NCBI GenBank assembly: GCA_005882315.1
Contig: VBAR01000002.1
Span: 310,001-374,000 of the forward strand
Direction: 5' to 3'
Origin: Bacteroidota bacterium
Lineage (GTDB): Bacteria; Bacteroidota; Bacteroidia; Chitinophagales; Chitinophagaceae
DNA length: 64,000 nt
Notes under the pieces: model-generated
Database searches by the model: none
What the model saw: only the letters and a program-made list of their open reading frames with translations
What the model was told of the DNA's origin: nothing
Program-made: the position numbers and the translations under genes
Part shown: positions 43,007-52,400 of the stretch, piece after piece
Numbering within the stretch: position 1 is the stretch's first letter
Layout: each line of letters begins with the position of its first letter

Positions 43007-43041
43007 CCCGTGTGTATTTATCTATACCCGTGTATACACGG
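43007..43041. promoter_or_regulatory. candidate operator with palindrome
   Basis: CCCGTGTGTAT (43007-43017) is followed 20 bp later by the perfect 14-bp palindrome CCGTGTATACACGG (43028-43041). It lies in the divergent spacer between the SSB-like operon and the zinc-ribbon gene, right before the latter's ATG at 43051. Confidence 0.55.
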
Positions 43042-43050
43042 ATAAAAAAA

Positions 43051-43482
43051 ATGTCGTATTTTCATATGATGCGAGTAAGTACTTCTATTTGCCTGAATTG
43101 TGAGAAGCCAATCCGATCAGGACGATCCGATAAAAAATTTTGTGATGCAGGATGCAAGGACGAATACAATAATGCAATCAAGACCAATGAGCATAGCCAG
43201 ATCAGGACAATTGGCCTAATCCTTAAAAAAAATATGCGGATACTTAAAAAGCTCTATGATGCGAAGAACCCTGATAGGCAAGTAAGAGGTGATGTGTTGG
43301 TGAGAGAGGGCTTTGAATTCGGATTTTACACGCACATTGCAATTGGTAGTCTCAATAACAAAAATGAATTTCATTTCTGCTATAACTTCGGTTACCGTGA
43401 AGTAAAGAAAGATCATTACCAAATTTATCCCTTACATAAAAAGGTGCAGGTGAAAGGAGGGAGGGTGTTCCATTTTAAATAG
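43051..43482 (+). CDS. small zinc-ribbon protein
   Basis: About 143 residues from the ATG at 43051; a GTG at 43012 would place the operator inside the gene. Four cysteines form a CxxC...CxxxC zinc ribbon (SICLNCEKPIRSGRSDKKFC, DAGC; Cys14, 17, 31, 35), similar to DUF2116-type modules. The rest is basic, with an aromatic C-terminus (HFCYNFGYREVKKDHYQIYP). It is the only rightward gene in this part of the element. Role unknown; DNA binding or autoregulation possible. Confidence 0.7.
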   Translation: MSYFHMMRVSTSICLNCEKPIRSGRSDKKFCDAGCKDEYNNAIKTNEHSQIRTIGLILKKNMRILKKLYDAKNPDRQVRGDVLVREGFEFGFYTHIAIGSLNNKNEFHFCYNFGYREVKKDHYQIYPLHKKVQVKGGRVFHFK

Positions 43483-43890
43483 GATCCTTATCATGAACAA
43501 GGTTAATGCTTTGATAAGGGTTGTGAAGATGTTGTAAAATATCAGAAAGTTGTTCTAAGCCTGGTTTGCACTTCGGATAATTTAAATAAATACTCCGTGT
43601 AGTATAAAAGATATACCCCCGATTGAAAGCGGGGGTATCTAATCAAAAACCATTAACCATTAAACCTTTTCTATTATCAATCGAATGTCTAATGTATGTA
43701 TTAATGAGATAAAGTCCAAAATATTTGAAATTGTTTTCGCACATAGAGTGTCCGCCTCGCATAACGTAAATTTACTCGTGTGCAGATCAAACAAATCATA
43801 CTGACTTTATCGCTAACTGCTATCTTATATATATTGATTAGAAAGAGTTTCAAGTTGCAGATTAGGAAAGATGCATAGTTCATTGGCCGA
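43483..43890. other. gene-free spacer with one hairpin
   Basis: 408 bases. The only structure I see is ATACCCCC (43613-43620) / GGGGGTAT (43631-43638), a terminator-like hairpin without a good T-run. A 69-codon frame on the minus strand here has no coding look. Confidence 0.5.
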
Positions 43891-44139
43891 TCATTTTGTG
43901 ATTTCCTCAATAACTCCCGCCACTGCCTCCAGCAATTCCCGGCTTATGTTTTTATTTGCGACGAGGTCCTCATAGGAAATCAGCGCCCTCCAATTCCTTT
44001 CTTCGTCCGGTTCAAAAAGTATTTTTGTTCCGTCTATCTCAACTTCTAGTTTGCTGCTGTAACCGTAGTTAAGGAATCTGACCGGAAATTCTCTTTCTTT
44101 CCCTTGGAAGGTAACGGGTAACAAAAAATCATTTTCCAT
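43891..44139 (-). CDS. small conserved-looking protein, unknown
   Basis: 82 residues, acidic, beta-rich start then helical end (DFLLPVTFQGKEREFPVRFL, KLEVEIDGTKILFEPDEERN, SRELLEAVAGVIEEITK). It resembles small cytoplasmic proteins seen on Bacteroidetes chromosomes, but I cannot name a family. It may already be chromosomal flank rather than element. Confidence 0.6.
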   Translation of the reverse strand: MENDFLLPVTFQGKEREFPVRFLNYGYSSKLEVEIDGTKILFEPDEERNWRALISYEDLVANKNISRELLEAVAGVIEEITK

Positions 44140-44496
44140 AGTATCTAAATGCGATATTAGTCATATTTGGCAACAAAAGTATTGCACGATATAAAGATAG
44201 TAACACAAGAGTTGGCTGTATTCTGGTTCCTTGATCTTTTTCCTTTCCAACTTGAATTTTCATCTTCGCCAAATTATGAACTGACAGGTATTGTACATTC
44301 TTGAAATGACATTCACAGATTACTCTTACTTAAATTAGGCCAGTTCGAAAACAGGTGGTGTGCGATTCTGCACAATTAACTGCCTGATCTGCGCAGTTAC
44401 ATCTTATTTTTTATTCCTGCTTATATTATGAAATAGTTTCATAGGGGTGAGTTGATTCCTTAAAATCTCCATATAGATTCTCTAAACCTACTGCAT
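44140..44496. other. spacer before the large surface operon
   Basis: 357 bases without a credible gene. A short inverted repeat TAACTGC/GCAGTTA (44377-44383, 44393-44399) is present. No clear TAnnTTTG promoter box and no copy of the tRNA-Leu 3' end were found. Confidence 0.5.
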
Positions 44497-46155
44497 ATGA
44501 GATCACATCTTTTACTTGTTTGTCCCTTATTAATCATTGCAAACATATCAATAAGCCAGACGGCCAATAATAACAATAGTTATCCATCTAATAATTCAGC
44601 CAACCCCGCTTACCTGGGGTCAAGTACTGTCACCACACCCGTGCATAAGCTCTATGTCGGAGCTTCGGTTAAATTGTTTCAATCAGGCAATAGCGGCTTT
44701 AGCAGTCCAAGTCTTTACCTAACTAACACAACAGGTGGCGCAAAGACATACTTTATAAATTCAGGCTCGACTGGTCTTTTCAGGATTGTTGATGGTGATG
44801 CAAGTCTTGATCGTTTTGTTATCAACTCTGCAGGTAATATTGGTATTGGTACGAGTTCACCAACATATAAGTTAGATGTTAATGGTACCATGCGATTTGT
44901 TGATGGAAACCAGGCAGCCGGTAAAGTACTTACGTCAGATGCATTTGGTGGAGCAAGCTGGCAAACACCGTCAGGTGGTGGTTCATCACAATGGGGTACC
45001 AATGGTTCGAGCATTTATTATAATACTGGAAATGTAGGAGTCGGAATAGGCAATCCTGCATATCCTTTTCATGTAAGTCCGGTTATCTACTCTACCGGTA
45101 CTGCATCCCAAACAGGCACCACTATTAATGGTAGCGGTGTTCTTTGGTGGGATAAGTTAGTTGGTGGTTTTATTGTGTTTGCAGATGGAACAAGAAGAAC
45201 GATAACAGGTTTCATCAGTGGGAACCAGCTCACCGTGGCAGAGAGTGGAACAATAAGCAGCCAGGCATACAAGATCCATTACCAGGGGTTGAGTGTAGCT
45301 TCAACTGGGAAAGTTACAATAGCTACTGCAGATTGGGTTGAGGATCTCTTAACAGTACAAAGTGGGATAGGAACCTGGGGTGCATCAGTGGCCAAATTTG
45401 TTTCTGTATCGCCATACGCTTCTGGTACTTATAATACTGTTGTTTGTGCCTTTGCACCCAATGTGCCTGTAGGGAGCAATATCAATGCCTATCAATTTGG
45501 GAAGGATCGCATAAGCAATTATAATAGTGCGACATGGATCTTCAAATACAACGGTGATATGTCTCCAACTAATTACGCTGCACTTGCTTTTTGGGGTTCA
45601 CCGGAAATTGTACGATTTAATACGGATGGGCTAACTGAACTTATCACAGTTAAAATTGCTGATGGTACCCAAGGAGCAGGCAAAGTACTTACATCAGATG
45701 CCAACGGGCTTGCAAGCTGGCAAACACCATCAGGCGGTGGTGGTTCATCACAATGGACAACTTCTACATCCAATATTTTTTACAACACAGGCAAAGTAGG
45801 TATTGGTACATCCAATTTCAGTGACCCCTATAAACTATTTGTTGAAGGTTCTGTTCGTGCAAGAAAAGTAAGAGTAGATCAGCAGACATGGCCCGATTAT
45901 GTTTTTCATACTAATTATGATCTTCTTTCTCTAAAATCCCTTGAAGAATTTATTCAAAAGAACAAGCACTTGCCGGAAGTGCCAACTGCAGCTGTCGTCG
46001 AGAAAGAAGGAATTGACCTCGGGGATAATCAAGCTGTACTCCTTAAAAAGATCGAAGAACTGACACTCTATATTATCGGGCTGAATAATAAGGTCGAAAA
46101 GTTATCAGCAGAAAATGAAAGTATAAAAAAACAGCTGGGTGTGAAAGTAAATTGA
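44497..46155 (+). CDS. tail-fibre-like secreted repeat protein
   Basis: 552 residues with a signal peptide (SHLLLVCPLLIIANISISQ). It is Ser/Thr/Gly-rich with repeats GNIGIGTSSPTYKLDVNGT and GKVLTSDAxGxASWQTPSGG that occur twice (DNA about 44914-45000 and 45673-45757). The C-terminus (DLLSLKSLEEFIQKNKHLPE, VPTAAVVEKEGIDLGDNQ, then a coiled coil KKIEELTLYIIGLNNKVEKL) matches the end module common in Bacteroidetes tail-fibre/cell-wall-type surface proteins. First gene of the operon; its stop overlaps the next gene region. Confidence 0.8.
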   Translation: MRSHLLLVCPLLIIANISISQTANNNNSYPSNNSANPAYLGSSTVTTPVHKLYVGASVKLFQSGNSGFSSPSLYLTNTTGGAKTYFINSGSTGLFRIVDGDASLDRFVINSAGNIGIGTSSPTYKLDVNGTMRFVDGNQAAGKVLTSDAFGGASWQTPSGGGSSQWGTNGSSIYYNTGNVGVGIGNPAYPFHVSPVIYSTGTASQTGTTINGSGVLWWDKLVGGFIVFADGTRRTITGFISGNQLTVAESGTISSQAYKIHYQGLSVASTGKVTIATADWVEDLLTVQSGIGTWGASVAKFVSVSPYASGTYNTVVCAFAPNVPVGSNINAYQFGKDRISNYNSATWIFKYNGDMSPTNYAALAFWGSPEIVRFNTDGLTELITVKIADGTQGAGKVLTSDANGLASWQTPSGGGGSSQWTTSTSNIFYNTGKVGIGTSNFSDPYKLFVEGSVRARKVRVDQQTWPDYVFHTNYDLLSLKSLEEFIQKNKHLPEVPTAAVVEKEGIDLGDNQAVLLKKIEELTLYIIGLNNKVEKLSAENESIKKQLGVKVN

Positions 46156-46163
46156 TCGTGCCG

Positions 46164-48377
46164 ATGCCGGTTACTCTAAAAATATCGTGTTTGTTACTCG
46201 TATTGTTAACCACGCATACTATGTCTGCACAACAACCAAAAATAAATTTAGGCGATACCCTTCCAAGGATAAAGGTACTAGATATCAACCCGCGATATTT
46301 AAACGAAGGTGACTCGGTATGGGTCTATAGCGGCATATGCAAGACCTTAAAAGTTGGGCGGTTCGCAAAGAATGAATATGAATCACAAATTCGAAAACCC
46401 AGGACCTCTGCCATAAAAGTACATGGTAATGTTCTCTATGATTTTTTATACCGGTCCTATTCCGATACTCCGTACTATCAAAGAGATTTTCGACAACACA
46501 CATTACAAAGTTCAATTAACGTGACCGTTAACGATAAAGTTTCTTACCGATTTAATTTTCTATTACGAAAAAGCAATTCGCCATGGTTCAAAAATTTTTT
46601 AGATCTCGGGTTGCAGCTCGACAAGAATTCTTTTCTCTCGAATATGAAAGACCTTACGCTGCAACGAATCATTGATAGCCAATTCCAAAAGCCCGACCTC
46701 AAGGTAATTGAGGACAAAATTAAAAAAGAGTATGAGAAAATAAATGATATAAACATCTTCCTGAATAAACCTGACCTGACACAACTGATCATTGAAGAAC
46801 GTGAAAAACTTTATTACCAGCGACTCCGGAATGCTCAGCCTGGGATGAATGTACAGGTTGATTCCGTTATGAAAGGTATCGGGGATTATACCATGAAGAA
46901 ACGAAGTGAACTCGATTCATTGCAGAAAATTATTTCGAAGCTGCAGGGAAAGCATGACAGCCTGAAAAATAAAATTGCCACACAGGTAGCCACACTCCGG
47001 AACAAAATTTACAGTGCAACAAATATCAAAGAGCTGGAAGAAATAAATTCTGAATACGGTATCCCTAACGAAAGTAAAAGTAAATGGGAAGAGATCATGT
47101 CCAATATAAAAAGTATCGGTATTGGTCGTACAATAGTTAACTATTCAGAACTAACAGCAAGCAATGTTTCGCTCACAGGACTGAACATTGAGTACAACCC
47201 ACGCATCTATGCTGCTTTCGCGATTGGTAAGATCGATTATGGTTTCAGGGATTTCCTCGGAAGAAATAATAATGCATCCAAGCAAAATTTACTGATGGGC
47301 CGGTTTGGTATTGGTGATATTGATAAAAAAGCTGTTATCCTTTCGCTGTTCACCGGTAAAAAATATAATTACGGAACTGTACTAAATGACACCGTTAACG
47401 GATACATAAACATCGTAGGTTACTCAGTTGAAGGAATTTTAAGGAAGAATGAAAACGTAAGTATAAGTGCCGAGGTTGCGAAGTCAACACGACCTGTATC
47501 AGGAACTATAGTAGATAACAAAGAAAGCGGGAGCTTGTTCAGATTTTCAGATGAGTCCAATCTTGGAATCAGTATCAAAGGCAAAACGATCATTCCGGAA
47601 ACACATACAAGGCTGAGCGGGTTTTTCAGGAAGACCGGTGAGAATTTCCAATCCTTCAGCCTCTTTACTTATAATACCGATCAAACTGCATGGTTGCTTA
47701 AAGCAGACCAGTCTCTCGTGAAAGACAATATAAATCTCGTGGCTATGCTTCGAAGAAACGATTTCACCAACCCTTTCACTGAAAAAACTTTCAAGACAAC
47801 AACTGTTTTTACCAGTGCGCAATTAAATGTAAAGTTTCCTAAATGGCCATCAATAAGTGTTGGGTATTTCCCAGGCACGCAGCTCTATATTATCAACCGT
47901 GAACGTGTAAGGGAAAATGTCTATCATATACTGAACGGGACTTTGGTTTATACTTATTCATTATCCGGAACCCGGATGATGAGCTCTGTTATTTATAACC
48001 GCTATTCCAATAAAGGAACCGATTCAGGATTCATCAATTATAAGGGTGTTACGTACTTACTATCACATTCTGTCATGCTCCGGAAATTTCAAGTTAGCGG
48101 CAATTATACTCTGACCGATCAACAGGAGTTAAAATATTTTACTGTTGAAGCCAACGCAGATTATTCGCCAGGTTCAAAGTTCCGAATGGGTGCAGGCGGA
48201 AAATACAACAAGACTACTGACGGAAAAGTTTATTGGGGTGGTAATTTCCAACTCGTGTTTGAAATAAAAAAGTTGGGTGGTCTACAATTTCAATACGAAA
48301 AATCTTTTCTGCCAACTATTTATCAAACATTATTTCCTGTGGAGATGGGCAGGGTATCATGGTTTAAATACTTCTGA
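46164..48377 (+). CDS. outer-membrane beta-barrel protein with coiled-coil segment
   Basis: About 737 residues from the ATG at 46164, where the signal peptide starts (PVTLKISCLLLVLLTTHTMS); TTG 46152 and GTG 46158 are alternatives, overlapping the previous stop. The N-terminal part has GVNRYxR-like beta strands. The middle (about 170-310) is strongly helical and charged (KVIEDKIKKEYEKINDINIF, RSELDSLQKIISKLQGKHDS). The last about 400 residues alternate as barrel strands and end in WFKYF, a typical outer-membrane C-terminal aromatic. Function unknown; the position suggests a role in placing or exporting the large downstream proteins (inference). Confidence 0.65.
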   Translation: MPVTLKISCLLLVLLTTHTMSAQQPKINLGDTLPRIKVLDINPRYLNEGDSVWVYSGICKTLKVGRFAKNEYESQIRKPRTSAIKVHGNVLYDFLYRSYSDTPYYQRDFRQHTLQSSINVTVNDKVSYRFNFLLRKSNSPWFKNFLDLGLQLDKNSFLSNMKDLTLQRIIDSQFQKPDLKVIEDKIKKEYEKINDINIFLNKPDLTQLIIEEREKLYYQRLRNAQPGMNVQVDSVMKGIGDYTMKKRSELDSLQKIISKLQGKHDSLKNKIATQVATLRNKIYSATNIKELEEINSEYGIPNESKSKWEEIMSNIKSIGIGRTIVNYSELTASNVSLTGLNIEYNPRIYAAFAIGKIDYGFRDFLGRNNNASKQNLLMGRFGIGDIDKKAVILSLFTGKKYNYGTVLNDTVNGYINIVGYSVEGILRKNENVSISAEVAKSTRPVSGTIVDNKESGSLFRFSDESNLGISIKGKTIIPETHTRLSGFFRKTGENFQSFSLFTYNTDQTAWLLKADQSLVKDNINLVAMLRRNDFTNPFTEKTFKTTTVFTSAQLNVKFPKWPSISVGYFPGTQLYIINRERVRENVYHILNGTLVYTYSLSGTRMMSSVIYNRYSNKGTDSGFINYKGVTYLLSHSVMLRKFQVSGNYTLTDQQELKYFTVEANADYSPGSKFRMGAGGKYNKTTDGKVYWGGNFQLVFEIKKLGGLQFQYEKSFLPTIYQTLFPVEMGRVSWFKYF

Positions 48378-48378
48378 T

Positions 48379-49467
48379 ATGATGAAAAAAATAATCTTTA
48401 TTCTTTGCGCTGCACTGCCTTTACTCCTGAAGGCCCAGTTCACCGTGAATGTACAGTTGCCACCAGCAGGCATGATCCAAAAAGAAAGTTTGTGGAATAT
48501 TGTGCTGGTGAACAATAGCAGCGAGATGACGGATGTTTCGCTATCGCTCAACCTGCAGGATGCAGTAACAGGTCAACTTGTGCTGGCTGCCGTCACCAGG
48601 AATTTTACTACAGGAAAGGGTATAAAGGTGATCAATTACCGCGACGTACAACCGGTGCTGTTCAATTATCTCGCATCAGAACTCTCCGGAAATTTTATCC
48701 CGCTTGGTTCTTATATCGCCTGTTACCGGGTTTTTAAAAAGGAAAAAGCAAATGAGGCACTTGCCGATGAGTGTGTAAGAATTAATATTAATCCATTAAG
48801 CCCGCCGTTACTAAATACACCGCCCGATAAATCTGTACTGCAAACGACTTACCCGCAGTTTAGCTGGATCCCGCCGGCACCCACAGAAATGTTCAGCAAC
48901 CTCAGCTATGATATTTCTGTTGTCGAAGTGATGGAAGGTCAATCAGCAACGCAAGCCATCTTTAATAATATACCTGTGTATGCAAACAGCAATATCCGCA
49001 ACGTATTCGAAAACCTGCCTTCATCGTATTCATCTTTAGAACCGGGTAAAAATTATGCATGGCAGGTAATAGCAAAGAATGGATTTAATTATTCGGGACA
49101 AACAGAGGTGTGGACGTTCACACTGGGTCCACCCGATTCAACAAAAGTAAAAGTTACTACGAGCGCTTATATTTTATTAAATGATAATTCCGATAACGCT
49201 GCTGTAAACTATATCAATGATAAGAACCTTTTCATCAAGTATTACTCTTATAGTAAAGAGTATGAAGCTACGGTGAAAGTTAAGGATGCCGATGGAAAGG
49301 TAATGCAGGAGCTATCACAAAAAATAAGTTATGGTGATAATTTCCTGTTGTTTAAACTCAACAGGCATTTTGAAGAAGGAAAGGTCTATACGCTCGAAAT
49401 AACGGACCTGCAAGGTAAAAGTCACTCAGTGCCATTCAGTATAAGAAAGACAAATTCATCTAATTGA
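48379..49467 (+). CDS. secreted protein with fibronectin-like module
   Basis: About 362 residues from the ATG at 48379 (MKKIIFILCAALPLLLKAQ is the signal peptide; the earlier ATG at 48277 lies inside the previous gene). A beta-rich N-terminal domain (VNVQLPPAGMIQKESLWNIV) is followed by an Ig/fibronectin-like module (PQFSWIPPAPTEMFSNLSYD, GKNYAWQVIAKNGFNYSGQT). No family recognised. It begins directly after the barrel gene stop. Confidence 0.7.
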   Translation: MMKKIIFILCAALPLLLKAQFTVNVQLPPAGMIQKESLWNIVLVNNSSEMTDVSLSLNLQDAVTGQLVLAAVTRNFTTGKGIKVINYRDVQPVLFNYLASELSGNFIPLGSYIACYRVFKKEKANEALADECVRININPLSPPLLNTPPDKSVLQTTYPQFSWIPPAPTEMFSNLSYDISVVEVMEGQSATQAIFNNIPVYANSNIRNVFENLPSSYSSLEPGKNYAWQVIAKNGFNYSGQTEVWTFTLGPPDSTKVKVTTSAYILLNDNSDNAAVNYINDKNLFIKYYSYSKEYEATVKVKDADGKVMQELSQKISYGDNFLLFKLNRHFEEGKVYTLEITDLQGKSHSVPFSIRKTNSSN

Positions 49468-49474
49468 TTTTTTT

Positions 49475-52400
49475 ATGATCCAGTCGTTAGCAGTAAAATA
49501 CCGGAAGCTTGTTGCTTGTATCTTGTTCCTTGTTTTTTATACCGGAACCCTTGCACCCGTTTTCGCTTTGTCCAACAGAAGCGAAGATGTTCCATCAAGT
49601 CCTGTTTATTTTCCAGAACTGATCAACCCTTTCAAAACAAATTCCTTTTATTCTTCAACAAAGAAAAGTTCCAACCCCCGCGCAACTACTGAATCAAAAA
49701 TAAATGTAGCTGATAAAAAAGTTAATTCATTTATCGATGGTCCGACTCAACCGGAAATGAGCCGCTTCAAACCGGCAGGAGCGGATAACCTGGTAAATCT
49801 TTTTACCGGTGATTTCAGTTATAACATTCCATTACTCGATGTGGGCGGGTATCCTGTCAATATTTTTTATGATGGTGGAATTTCCCCTGAGCAGGAAGCA
49901 AGTTGGGTCGGACTCGGATGGAATATCAATCCCGGAACTGTCAGCCGTAATATGCGTGGTGTGCCAGATGATTTTGATGGATCAGAAAAACTCATAACCA
50001 CCCAAATGATGAAACCCAATATCACATGGGGTGGAAGATTGGGAGCGGATTTTGAATTTACGGGGCTCAAGAAGGCTAAAGGTACTATCGGCGGTTCATT
50101 GGGTGTTTCTTTAAATAATTACCTGGGGCCATCACTCGAGCTTGGTATCAAGGGAGGCCTTTCATTTAAGGTAGCAAGTCTTGCAAGTACTGAAAAAAAA
50201 TCTGACTCAAGTATTTCAAGTCTGAAAATTGGTGTTGGCCTTAATGCAAATTTGAGTTCACGCGGAGGTCTTACTATCTCCCCGAATGCTTCTTTAAGTG
50301 CATCAAAATATATTACAGATGCCAGATCAATTTCAGGTTCGTTAGGTCTTTCAACTAGTTATAATTCCAGGTATGGAATCAGATCCTTACAAATAAATGA
50401 GCAGGCAAGCTACAACAGGCATATGACAGTCTATACTGTTACGGTGTTTGATGACTATAATGCCATCATTACAGCAAAGCCCTATTTTTCATCAAGAACA
50501 GCTTCAATCTTATCATCTTCTATCAGCTTTTCAAAACCATCTTATATACCTTCTATAAGAATGCCCGTAACTAACGAAGCTTACTCCGGGCATTTTCAAC
50601 TCGGTGGCGGAATAGGCGGCGCTTTTATCTCAGGAGAAATAGAAGTTTATAAACAAACATCCACGATTGAACCGGCAGATCGTGTTCAGATAAAACCCAT
50701 GATCGGTTATTTGTACTATCAAAAAGCAAACAAAAATCGTGATGCAGTTGTTGATTTTACCCGGTTCAATGATAAAGAAGTTACTGATAAGACGCCTGTC
50801 ATTTCAGTTCCCCAATATAGTTATGATGTATTTTCAATCAGCGGTGAAGGTACCGGCGGCAGTATCCGGTTATACAGAAGTGATTATGGTGCTGTGCGCG
50901 ACAATTTTACCAAATCGCAGGACAAAAGCCTGAGTATCGGCGCTGATATTGGTATACCGGGACATGTTGGCGCTAATTTCAATACGATCAAAACACCCAC
51001 TACAATCGGTGAATGGGAGAAAGACAATAAATTAAAAAGCATTTTTAATTTCAAAGATGCATCTGGTGATACAGAAAATGTTTATTTCCGTAACCCGGGT
51101 GAAACAAATGTTCTGAATAACGATCAGTATAGTAAGATTGGTGGTACTGACCTTGTACGCTATAAATTGGGTGGAAGCAAAACAAACCCAAGTATCGAGC
51201 CCATCCTGGAACGATTCAGTGCCGATGGAAAAAAACTCAGTGATCTGAACATGGCAGCGACTGCCGGTCCTTCCAAGAGAAATAAACGAACACAGGTTGT
51301 TAGTTATCTTACTGCCAAAGAGGCTTCTGAAATCGGACTTGACAACTACATTAAAAATTATAATCCAGATGCACCTTTAACTCCCCAAAATACACTCGCC
51401 TATTCAACGATCAATCGCGTTAGTGAATACAGAATGCCCAATCATATTTCCCAGATCACCGTTACGGAAGCTGACAGCAGAAGATATATTTATGGTATTC
51501 CGGTTTATAATAAACTTCAAAGAGATTATACATTCACCACTCAATCCCCCGGAACTCCTGATGACGAGCTGCTGCTTGTTGATCCTGCTGATGCGACGAC
51601 GGGATCATCATGGCTGGATAAAAAAAGTAAGAAAGATGGCTACCTGCAGGTTAATGAAACACCAGCTTATGCACATTCCTTTTTACTTACCGGATTACTT
51701 TCCGCGGATTATGTTGATGTAACAGGTGATGGTATCACAGAAGATGACCTGGGTACTTCAGTTAAATTTAATTATTCCCGGACGCAACTTGAGTGGGGCG
51801 CGTGGGAGGACCATAAATGGAAAACTCCGCTATCGAATATCTTATACCTCGCACAATTTAATAGCGGGAAGCGAACTGATCTCAAAGATGATAAAGCAAT
51901 GATCAGTTACGGAGAGCGAGAAAGCTGGTATCTCCATTCAATAGAGAGTAAAAATATGATCGCTTTTTTTACGCTTGAAGACAGAAAGGATGGGAATGGT
52001 ATCGGTGGTCCAATGGAAGGTACATTGACCTACGATAATTCAGTAAGGAGGCTATCCAAAATTGATCTTTACAGTAAGGCTGATGTAAAAAAGAATGGAC
52101 TAACGGGAGCAAAGCCGATCAAGACCGTTCATTTTGAATACTCTTATACACTCTGTGCGAATTCCCCTGATAATGGCGGTGTCCCTGAAATCAAAGATGG
52201 TAATGATGTAAATGCGAGTAAAGGTAAGTTGACCTTAGACCGAATTTATTTCACGTATAACGGTAAGAACAGGTTAAGTAAGAATCAATATAAATTTGCT
52301 TATGCATCTGCCCAGGGTAATCCAGTTTATAATTATAATACAAGCGACCGATGGGGAAATTATAAACCTGCTTCACTGAACCCTGCCGGATTAAGAAATG

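Noticed and set aside
43701-43910. 69-codon minus-strand frame
   Set aside because: No start signal, odd composition, overlaps the end of the 43891-44139 gene.
50581-50597. CTCCGGGCAT as possible second attachment site
   Set aside because: Only a few bases resemble the tRNA-Leu 3' end and it lies inside the coding region of a giant protein.
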